Source: Nitrososphaerales archaeon (GTDB lineage Archaea > Thermoproteota > Nitrososphaeria > Nitrososphaerales > CADDZS01). From it: a stretch of DNA of 5,833 nucleotides. Below, piece by piece: positions 1-4,379 of the stretch. Each line of letters begins with the position of its first letter. The first letter of the stretch is position 1. The DNA lies in assembly GCA_030043455.1 (NCBI GenBank), contig JASHXQ010000106.1:1-5833 (forward strand), given 5' to 3'. The position numbers were made by a program, and so were the translations under genes. The notes below the pieces were generated by a model. That model had not been told where the DNA came from. It ran no database searches and saw nothing but the letters and a program-made list of their open reading frames with translations.

Positions 1-621
1 AAGGTGCATTGCCACTTTGAAGCCTGAGGTGCGCGAATCGACAATGAAGGCAGTCACACTTCCCGTAGAGGATTTGGCAAAAACCACAACATAACGTGCG
101 ATCGAACCGTTGGAAATAAGATACTTTGACCCGTTGAGAACGTACTTGTCACCGGCCTCTTCATAAATCGTGCACATCGAGGCCGGATCGCTTCCCGCGT
201 CTGGCTCGGTTAGAGCATAGGCGAGAATAGCCTCCCCCCTCGCTGCCTCTGGCAGAATTTTTGATTTTTGCTCAGGCGTTCCCCACTGCTGAATCGTCAG
301 ACTTCCCAAAAACTGATGCACGTCGACCAGGGTGACAACTCCCATCCCCAAATGCCCTAATCTTTCCATGACCAGAGAGTGCAACAACATACCCACACCC
401 AATCCTCCATATTTTTCGTCAATGGGCAATCCCATCAGCCTGTTCTCGGAGAGAATCCTGGGAGCGGCATCGTTGAACCTTCTTTCTACATAAGCTTCGA
501 ATTCGCCGAGGGCTAAGTCATTACAGACCCGGTCGACCTTTTCGATGAGTTGGAGGTCTTTGTCACCAAGCAATTTCAGCTTGGTGAGCTGTTCTACGGA
601 TTTTGCAAAGGTCGGCTCCAA
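1..621 (-). CDS. Acyl-CoA dehydrogenase, N-terminal part (runs off the left edge)
   Basis: This gene encodes an FAD-dependent acyl-CoA dehydrogenase, which catalyses the alpha-beta desaturation of an acyl-CoA thioester in fatty-acid or branched amino-acid breakdown. I translated 207 residues. An N-terminal helical domain (about residues 1-105) contains a DEKYGGLGVG segment. The middle beta domain follows, with ALTEPDAGSDPAS at residues 136-148 matching the family signature [GAC]-[LIVM]-[ST]-E-x2-[GSAN]-G-[ST]-D. The C-terminal helical domain and the catalytic Glu lie beyond position 1; family members are about 380-400 residues, so roughly half is present. No ATG exists upstream in frame. TTG at 621-619 is the first usual start codon after the in-frame TAG at 696-694, and it has no clear Shine-Dalgarno. 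The acyl substrate cannot be told from this half. The gene diverges from the cupin across a 315-bp spacer. Family assignment is secure; the start is uncertain. Confidence 0.93.
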   Translation of the reverse strand, partial: MEPTFAKSVEQLTKLKLLGDKDLQLIEKVDRVCNDLALGEFEAYVERRFNDAAPRILSENRLMGLPIDEKYGGLGVGMLLHSLVMERLGHLGMGVVTLVDVHQFLGSLTIQQWGTPEQKSKILPEAARGEAILAYALTEPDAGSDPASMCTIYEEAGDKYVLNGSKYLISNGSIARYVVVFAKSSTGSVTAFIVDSRTSGFKVAMHL

Positions 622-680
622 AAAACCAACTGAGTGGAAATTTTCCGTTTTTTGGTTCTTGAAGCTTGCTGAGTATGTGC

Positions 681-692
681 TAAGAATTCTTA
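681..692. promoter_or_regulatory. 12-bp perfect palindrome TAAGAATTCTTA, possible operator
   Basis: The twelve bases are identical on both strands. The site lies about 60 bp upstream of the dehydrogenase start codon on its non-coding side, a plausible place for a dimeric transcription factor to bind. Only the symmetry is seen; regulation is inferred, and a palindrome of this length can occur by chance. Confidence 0.25.
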
Positions 693-896
693 CCTAGAAA
701 GCTGGCGATTCGATCCAATCCTGATTGCAGCTCTTGCGTTCCTCCGGAAAAGGAGATGCGAAATCGCCCTTCGCTCTTTTCTGTGAGACTAGATTCACCA
801 CCTCAAGTGAAGGTGATCCCTCTATCTTGGAAAGAAACATGTGCGACAGTTGGTCGAGTATCGATTTAAACCACTGGCGGCCGAGCCAATCAACTC

Positions 897-904
897 TTAA
901 AATT
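897..904 (+). promoter_or_regulatory. Putative archaeal box A (TATA) for the cupin gene
   Basis: TTAAAATT lies 33-40 nt upstream of the TTG start at 937. A TATA-binding-protein site normally sits about 25 nt before the transcription start, so transcription would begin near 925 and leave a very short leader. That would fit the lack of a well-placed Shine-Dalgarno before this TTG. The call rests on composition and spacing only. Confidence 0.3.
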
Positions 905-936
905 CCGCGCTGGAACGGAGACCCATAGATCCGAAA

Positions 937-1308
937 TTGAGTGACTATACCCAAGCAGCTCTTTGGGAGGATAAAGAGGAATGTTGGCATCAAGTCATGC
1001 CTGGAGTAAGGCGGCGAATTGCAAATCATTCACCCACGGGTATGATGGTGTACTACGAAATTCAGCCCGGTACCGTCTTTCCCGGACATAACCATCCGCA
1101 CGCTCAATACGGGATCTTTCTGCAGGGCAACGGGACATTCAAGGTGGGTGACAAGGTTTGGAATTGCAAAAGGGGGGACGGATACTTCATTCCGCCAGGG
1201 GTATGGCACGAGCTGAGTACTTCCGGAACGGAGAGGTGCGTTGTTGTGGACTTTTTCACGCCAGAGCGTGGTGACTTCCTGAAGGAAGCGCTTGCTGCGG
1301 ACAGTTAA
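937..1308 (+). CDS. Single-domain cupin protein
   Basis: This is a 123-residue protein that is almost entirely one cupin beta-barrel. Motif 1 has the standard spacing G45-x5-H51-x-H53-x3-Q57-x6-G64, with Gln57 where the consensus has Glu. Motif 2 is G80-x5-P86-x-G88-x2-H91-x3-T95, with Thr for the usual Asn. Metal ligands would therefore be His51, His53, Gln57 and His91, so a bound divalent metal is likely. The substrate cannot be predicted, because small cupins include dioxygenases, isomerases, lyases and sensors. There is no signal peptide, so it should be cytoplasmic. The TTG at 937 is the first usual start after the in-frame TAA at 898-900. The cyclase-family hydrolase begins 66 bp downstream on the same strand, which suggests shared metabolism of an amide or ring compound; that link is inferred. 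Confidence 0.88.
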   Translation: MSDYTQAALWEDKEECWHQVMPGVRRRIANHSPTGMMVYYEIQPGTVFPGHNHPHAQYGIFLQGNGTFKVGDKVWNCKRGDGYFIPPGVWHELSTSGTERCVVVDFFTPERGDFLKEALAADS

Positions 1309-1332
1309 CGAAAGTATACAGATCTTCAAAGC

Positions 1333-1339
1333 TTTTATT
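1333..1339 (+). promoter_or_regulatory. Weak box-A candidate before the cyclase gene
   Basis: TTTTATT lies 36-42 nt upstream of the ATG at 1375, within the 66-bp gap after the cupin. A start near 1361 would give a leader of about 14 nt. The match to the archaeal TATA consensus is only partial, and the gene could equally be read through from the cupin. Confidence 0.18.
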
Positions 1340-1374
1340 CGATCCCAAAAGGCCGTTCATGCAGCTAACAAAAA

Positions 1375-2046
1375 ATGAACGCCAGCGATTTGCAAGTAAA
1401 AGAGGTAGTCGACCTTTCGGTCCCACTCGCGAGTCTCAATACGCCGGTCTTCCCCGGTTACCCGCAACCGCTGAAAGCCACCTTCACGACGGTAAGCAAA
1501 GAAGGGTACGCTTCCTTTGTCTGGACTTTTGCAGAGCACACCAGCACGCATGTAGACTCCCCAGCTCACTTCTACGATGGCGCCTTAACTATTGATCAGG
1601 TACCTCTGAATCGATATACGGGCCCAGGAATCGTCGTCGACGTCAGGAACAAGCCCAAGAAGTATTCGATAACTAAGGATGATATTCAGAACACCCTAAG
1701 AAAGCTCACCAGACAATCTGCGGAAGGAACAGTGATGCTTTTTTGCACTGGTTACAGTGACAAATCCGGATCCATCTCGGAATGGATGGAGCATCCGGGT
1801 TTGAGTGACGCTGCTTCCCGTTACATAGTCGAATTGAAAGTCAACTCTATAGGGTTTGACGCGCCCAGCCCTGATCACTCTCCCTTTCCCGCCCACAAAA
1901 TCCTCCTCCCTGAAAAAATCGGAGTTTACGAGAATCTGTGGAATGTGGACAAACTGATCGGGAAGGATTTCTTTTTCGTGGGGCCTCCGCTACGTCTTGC
2001 TGGAGGAACGGCGAGCCCCGTTCGCGCTCTCGCGTTGGTTTTCTAG
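1375..2046 (+). CDS. Cyclase-family metal-dependent hydrolase (kynurenine formamidase/isatin hydrolase-like)
   Basis: This 223-residue protein belongs to the cyclase family (PF04199), whose members hydrolyse amide bonds in compounds such as N-formylkynurenine or isatin with two divalent metals. The signature HTSTHVDSPAHF spans residues 55-66, with His55, His59, Asp61 and His65 in place and Ser57 where many members have Gly. His174 and Glu186, spaced 12 apart in the region AHKILL...VYENL, match the second metal-ligand pair of formamidases. DAPSPDHS (162-169) and GGTASPVRALA near the C-terminus are also typical. Length is close to the family norm of about 210-260. It starts at ATG, the only ATG start among the complete genes here, with no strong Shine-Dalgarno. 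The true substrate is unknown; no other tryptophan-breakdown gene is in the window to support kynurenine. Confidence 0.92.
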   Translation: MNASDLQVKEVVDLSVPLASLNTPVFPGYPQPLKATFTTVSKEGYASFVWTFAEHTSTHVDSPAHFYDGALTIDQVPLNRYTGPGIVVDVRNKPKKYSITKDDIQNTLRKLTRQSAEGTVMLFCTGYSDKSGSISEWMEHPGLSDAASRYIVELKVNSIGFDAPSPDHSPFPAHKILLPEKIGVYENLWNVDKLIGKDFFFVGPPLRLAGGTASPVRALALVF

Positions 2047-2066
2047 CAGAGCGTTTGGTCTCTGCT
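2045..2066 (+). other. 7-bp hairpin overlapping the cyclase stop codon
   Basis: AGCAGAG (2045-2051) pairs perfectly with CTCTGCT (2060-2066) around the loop CGTTTGGT. The stem includes the last two bases of the TAG stop of the cyclase gene and lies in the 47-bp gap before the next gene. No T-run follows, so it does not look like a terminator. It could act in mRNA stability or processing. Function is inferred. Confidence 0.35.
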
Positions 2067-2093
2067 CTTGGGCGACGGTGAAGGTGTGCCCGA

Positions 2094-3155
2094 GTGAGTT
2101 CTGAAAGTACTCCGGGAAAAATCTCCTCAGCATTTATGCAGCAAGTGATCTATCCTAATCTGGGGAGAAGACGAAGGGAGGTTTTGGTTGGACCTGCTGC
2201 CGGTCTGGACACTTGCGTGATCGATCTCGGGGGAGACCGCGTACTCGTAGCCTCGACAGACCCCATGTCGCTGATCCCCCAATTGGGGATTGAGAACTCA
2301 GCTTGGATGTCGGTGAACCTCCTCGCCAACGATCTTTCGACGAGCGGAGTGGCGCCTGAGTACATGTTGGTTGATCTCAGTCTGCCTCCTGATTTGTCCA
2401 ATGAGGCTGTCGCCACTTATTGGAAGGCCGTCAGCCAAGAGTGCGTTTCTTTGGGCATCTCAATAATAGGTGGAAATACAGGCAAATTTGAGGGCTGCGA
2501 ACTTACTATTGTAGGTTCTGGCACTACTTTGGCCGTCGGGACCAAAGGAAAAGTGGTGGTGTCCAGCGGGGCGAGACCAGGCGACGCCGTGGTCGTCACA
2601 AAGGGGGCTGCTATTTCGACAACCGGACTTCTTAGTATGATTTTCAGGAATAGTATCCGCAAAGAATTGGGCGTCGAAATTCAAGAAAGTGCTGAAAGCT
2701 ACTTTAGGCAGATCTCGGCCACAAGGGATGCTATTCTGGCTGCGTCTATAGGTACAGGCCTTGCTGGAGTATCGGCGATCCATGACGTAGCAGAAGGAGG
2801 GATTCTTTCCGGCTTGATTGAGTTGGCTTCGGCCTCTTCCCTGGGAATGGAAATTGATCTGCAACAGGTGCCACTGTCAGTCGAAACCCGATCAATTTGC
2901 AATTTTTTCCAAATTGATCCATACTGGAGTTTGGGCGAGGGCGCCCTGGCGATTGCTTGCAATCCTCGCAAGGCGGATAGTTTGGTTGAAAAGTTGGAAG
3001 GCAGTGGTGTCAGGGCTTCGATTGTGGGATTAATGTTGGAAAAAAGCGAAGGAATCTATTCGCTGGAGGACAGTGTAAGGACACCCCTGCATCGCCCAGC
3101 GTCTGATCCTTACTGGAACGCCTATTATTCGGCTGTCGCGAAAAAATGGGACTAG
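2094..3155 (+). CDS. AIR synthase-related protein (PurM/HypE-like, ATP-binding fold)
   Basis: This 353-residue protein of the PurM superfamily has two domains: an N-terminal AIRS domain (about 30-150) and a C-terminal AIRS_C domain (about 160-315). Visible superfamily features are STDP (54-57), the AND segment (78-80) in LLANDLSTSGVAPEY, GGNTG (126-130) and HDVAEGG (230-236), the counterpart of the HypE HD-x-GG region. PurM-like enzymes use ATP to activate or phosphorylate their substrate. It is not a standard HypE, because the C-terminal Pro-Arg-Ile-Cys tail that carries the thiocyanate is absent; the protein ends in KKWD. It is also not obviously PurM, PurL, SelD or ThiL. The GTG start at 2094 follows a GGTGAAGGTG stretch at a workable distance. 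The UPF0248 gene follows after 10 nt, so the two are very likely cotranscribed. The reaction is unknown. Confidence 0.88.
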   Translation: MSSESTPGKISSAFMQQVIYPNLGRRRREVLVGPAAGLDTCVIDLGGDRVLVASTDPMSLIPQLGIENSAWMSVNLLANDLSTSGVAPEYMLVDLSLPPDLSNEAVATYWKAVSQECVSLGISIIGGNTGKFEGCELTIVGSGTTLAVGTKGKVVVSSGARPGDAVVVTKGAAISTTGLLSMIFRNSIRKELGVEIQESAESYFRQISATRDAILAASIGTGLAGVSAIHDVAEGGILSGLIELASASSLGMEIDLQQVPLSVETRSICNFFQIDPYWSLGEGALAIACNPRKADSLVEKLEGSGVRASIVGLMLEKSEGIYSLEDSVRTPLHRPASDPYWNAYYSAVAKKWD

Positions 3156-3165
3156 AAGGACTATC

Positions 3166-3468
3166 GTGGACAGACATTCTCCCAAGAAAAGAGGAAAAAG
3201 AAAGGGCAGCCTAGAGGAAACAATCAGTTACGCTATTTACAAAGACAATCCATTCAGTTACGTTGTCTCATACCGTGACAAAGATCAAATAAAGGAAGCT
3301 ACTCTGAAGGATTTTCTCAACGCAGAAGAATATTCTCCTATTCCATTTAGCCGAGTTACTCAGGTCACCAAACTTGGGATGATAGTTTGGAAAAAAGGCC
3401 AGAAAGAAATCCTAGTAAAGGGAAAAATGGGCCAGGCCGGATTTGAACCGACGACCCACACCGCGTAA
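3166..3468 (+). CDS. UPF0248/DUF504 protein, MJ1316-type putative RNA-end-binding domain
   Basis: This is a 100-residue basic protein. Residues about 14-77, from KGSLEETISYAIYKD to IPFSRVTQVTKLGMIVWKK, match the UPF0248 (PF04457) pattern: a GSI/KE-like start, a central YVVSYRD strand and the terminal IP-x-x-R-V ... IVW-K block. The family is described as the MJ1316 RNA cyclic-group end-recognition domain, proposed from comparative genomics to bind RNA 2',3'-cyclic phosphate ends. The Lys/Arg-rich N-terminus (residues 7-13) suits nucleic-acid contact. The start is GTG at 3166, 5 nt after AGAAGGA and 10 nt after the preceding gene. The frame does not stop at the usual domain end. Residues 88-100 (MGQAGFEPTTHTA) are encoded by the antisense of the tRNA-Val gene, a tail unlikely to matter for function. 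The family call is moderately sure; the role is inferred. Confidence 0.78.
   Translation: MDRHSPKKRGKRKGSLEETISYAIYKDNPFSYVVSYRDKDQIKEATLKDFLNAEEYSPIPFSRVTQVTKLGMIVWKKGQKEILVKGKMGQAGFEPTTHTA
3423..3427 (-). terminator. T5 run directly after tRNA-Val
   Basis: On the minus strand the tRNA discriminator base A (3428) is followed at once by five T residues and then CCCTTT. A short T-run just after a tRNA is a typical archaeal transcription stop. It lies inside the 3' coding part of the oppositely oriented UPF0248 gene. Confidence 0.5.
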
Positions 3469-3472
3469 GGGT

Positions 3473-3505
3473 CTGGCCGCATTTTTCCACTGAGAAAAAA
3501 ATGCC
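3473..3505 (-). other. tRNA intron 2, in the anticodon stem (28/29)
   Basis: This is a 33-nt insertion that interrupts the 5' strand of the anticodon stem. Inside it GCATTTTT pairs with AAAAATGC around the ten-base loop TTCTCAGTGG, giving an 8-bp hairpin that would bring the splice sites close together. Excision restores perfect pairing at 27-31/39-43. The position differs from the usual archaeal 37/38 site, so a broad-specificity splicing endonuclease would be needed. Ends could shift by about one nt. Confidence 0.75.
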
Positions 3506-3520
3506 GTTGTCCTAACCAGG

Positions 3521-3553
3521 TTGTCCGATTCACAGAAACTAATCTTGGTATCC
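3521..3553 (-). other. tRNA intron 1, in the D-loop
   Basis: This is a 33-nt insertion between AG (positions 14-15) and CCTGG (16-19) of the D-loop. Excision gives a normal ten-base D-loop with the conserved GG. A short inner stem, GATT with AATC, is present. An ACCA in the intron could pair with TGGT in the following exon, as in a relaxed splice motif. Boundaries are uncertain by up to about three nt. Confidence 0.7.
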
Positions 3554-3595
3554 CTAGACGACTGGCCCGTTGTTCGAATGCCTTGTCAGGCGCAC

Positions 3596-3601
3596 TTTAA
3601 A
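3596..3601 (-). promoter_or_regulatory. Putative box A (TTTAAA) for tRNA-Val
   Basis: TTTAAA lies 28-33 nt upstream of the mature tRNA 5' end on the minus strand, preceded by the purine-rich CAAAGC where a TFB recognition element would sit. This spacing fits a start at or a few nt before the tRNA. It suggests the tRNA is transcribed separately from the metG group. Confidence 0.4.
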
Positions 3602-3602
3602 G

Positions 3603-3633
3603 CTTTGACGGATCAATTGTGGTCAAAGATCCG
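3603..3633. repeat. Two interleaved inverted repeats (pseudoknot-like)
   Basis: CTTTGAC (3603-3609) is the reverse complement of GTCAAAG (3622-3628). CGGATC (3609-3614) is the reverse complement of GATCCG (3628-3633). The pairs interlock, so in RNA they form either two alternative hairpins or an H-type pseudoknot. The element lies 9 bp beyond the stop of the 98-residue protein gene and directly upstream of the tRNA box A. It could be an mRNA 3' end, a terminator or a protein-binding site. Only the pairing is seen. Confidence 0.5.
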
Positions 3634-3641
3634 ACAGGAAA

Positions 3642-3938
3642 TCATTCAGCATCAATGTAGCTTCTGGCGCGCGCCATTGTTGTTCTAATTTGAGAAACGT
3701 TGTCCGTTTTTACACCGATCGTAAGCCCGTTGATATACGTCTGGAGAATTCGCATTTCTCCAGATCCATCTTTAGAGGCTCGGGCAATCTGGCCGATTCG
3801 ATTGTTCAAACGGTTTATCTGCTGCAAGGCAAGTATACGATTTTCCTCCTTCGAGAGAGAATTTTCCACTTGTCTAGCGAGTAGAGGAAGCACGTACTTT
3901 TCCACCTGTGCAAAGATCTCCTTGATGCTCTGATCCAC
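3642..3938 (-). CDS. Small helical protein of unknown function
   Basis: I do not recognise this 98-residue protein. It is soluble, has no cysteine and no signal or membrane segment. It appears largely alpha-helical, with charged and Leu/Ile-rich stretches such as KEENRILALQQINRLNNRI (residues about 30-48) that could form an amphipathic helix or short coiled coil. The gene starts at GTG 3938, the first start after the in-frame TAG at 3959-3957, without a Shine-Dalgarno. It lies 23 bp after the tRNA-binding protein gene on the same strand, so it is probably the third gene of the metG transcript. A helical adaptor or tRNA/ribosome-associated role is possible, but nothing in the sequence proves it. 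Confidence 0.7.
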   Translation of the reverse strand: MDQSIKEIFAQVEKYVLPLLARQVENSLSKEENRILALQQINRLNNRIGQIARASKDGSGEMRILQTYINGLTIGVKTDNVSQIRTTMARARSYIDAE

Positions 3939-3961
3939 TTTGCGCGAACCGTTTTTCTAAT

Positions 3962-4336
3962 TCAAGTTACCTTGGCACCCGAATTTAGCGGGCGATCCAA
4001 AGTTAGGGCAGAGATCTCCGGTCCCTCTCCGGCGGCGAGGAGCATTACTTCCGAGGTGAGTCCCATGAGGCTTCGTGGTTTCATGTTCATAACTACAACG
4101 ATTAGCTTGTCTTTCAATTGATCCGGGGAGTATTTCGCCCCAATCCCCGCGATGCACTGTTTTTCTACTCCTCCGATGTCGAGCCTCAAACGCAACAGCC
4201 GCGCAGAGTTTGGTATGCGAGCGACGTCGACGACCTTTGCGACCCGGAGATCAATCCTGTGAAATTCATCGAATGTGACCTCTGGCACCATCCATTGAAC
4301 ATTTTCTTCAGCAGGAGGTTTCGATTCCGAATCCAA
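3962..4336 (-). CDS. Separate MetRS C-terminal tRNA-binding protein (beta subunit, OB-fold)
   Basis: This is a 124-residue tRNA-binding-domain protein (Trbp111/EMAPII type, PF01588), equivalent to the C-terminal appendix of bacterial methionyl-tRNA synthetases. The OB-fold covers about residues 21-123. Visible landmarks are FHRIDLRVAKVVDV (25-38), ARLLRLRLDIGG (45-56), the VVMNMKPRSLMGLTSEVMLLAA block (81-102) and the closing LNSGAKV. In the SEGM-type motif the Gly is Val97. Such proteins dimerise, bind the outer corner of tRNA without sequence specificity, and strengthen tRNA binding by the synthetase. It lies 43 bp after metG on the same strand, strongly supporting this partnership. The start is TTG 4336, the first usual codon after the in-frame TAG at 4363-4361. 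This leaves a polar N-terminal tail of about 15 residues; the internal ATG at residue 16 is an alternative. Confidence 0.92.
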   Translation of the reverse strand: MDSESKPPAEENVQWMVPEVTFDEFHRIDLRVAKVVDVARIPNSARLLRLRLDIGGVEKQCIAGIGAKYSPDQLKDKLIVVVMNMKPRSLMGLTSEVMLLAAGEGPEISALTLDRPLNSGAKVT

Positions 4337-4379
4337 TCTAACTGAACCATTACTTGGAATCTATTTGAGAAATTCTATC

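Larger units (their letters stand above)
622..936. other. Divergent intergenic spacer with no supported gene
   Basis: This 315-bp stretch lies between the leftward acyl-CoA dehydrogenase and the rightward cupin. I see no RNA gene and no convincing protein. Two moderate open frames cross it. The minus-strand one is in frame with the dehydrogenase but separated from it by the TAG at 694-696. The plus-strand one (725-928) has an unremarkable composition. The spacer contains a 12-bp perfect palindrome (681-692), a 5-bp inverted repeat (TCACC at 795-799 with GGTGA at 812-816), and an AT-rich box-A candidate near 897-904. It most likely holds the promoters for both directions. Confidence 0.6.
3428..3568 (-). 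tRNA. tRNA-Val (anticodon UAC) with two 33-nt introns
   Basis: The acceptor stem GGGCCAG (3568-3562) pairs with CTGGCCC (3435-3429), and 3428 gives discriminator A. The T-arm is GTCGG-TTCAAAT-CCGGC. The anticodon loop CTTACGC (3469-3463) carries UAC at 3467-3465, reading GUA valine codons. The continuous gene does not fold as a tRNA. Removing 3521-3553 restores the D-arm (stem GTCT/GGAC, loop AGCCTGGTTA). Removing 3473-3505 restores a fully paired anticodon stem, ACACC with GGTGT. The mature RNA is then 75 nt with all standard invariant positions. CCA is not encoded. The first intron sits in the D-loop after position 15. The second sits in the anticodon stem at 28/29, or 29/30 if a G-U pair is allowed. 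Splice sites are uncertain by one to three nt, because I could not draw a canonical bulge-helix-bulge for either. The tRNA lies 73 bp downstream of the 98-residue protein gene. Confidence 0.9.

Noticed and set aside
756..869. 37-codon frame beginning ATG directly after AAGGAG
   Set aside because: The Shine-Dalgarno-like motif touches the ATG with no spacer, too close for normal initiation, and the peptide shows no family features.
725..928. 67-residue plus-strand open frame in the spacer before the cupin
   Set aside because: It has no ribosome site, no recognisable domain, an odd Ser/Trp/Pro-rich composition, and it overlaps the likely promoter region. It is most likely a chance frame.
2460..2864. 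134-residue minus-strand frame opposite the AIR-synthase gene
   Set aside because: It lies wholly antisense to a well-supported gene and its translation has no recognisable domain.
2094..3155. HypE, implying a hydrogenase maturation locus
   Set aside because: The C-terminal Cys tail is missing and no other hyp or hydrogenase gene is present.
3473..3505. Hairpin with T7 as a rho-independent-like terminator for the plus-strand genes
   Set aside because: The A/T stem lies inside the tRNA gene, and its removal restores the anticodon stem, so it is better explained as a tRNA intron.
3569..3602. A second small RNA gene between the tRNA and the interleaved repeats
   Set aside because: The stretch is short, shows no tRNA, box C/D or other recognisable fold, and is adequately explained as the tRNA promoter.
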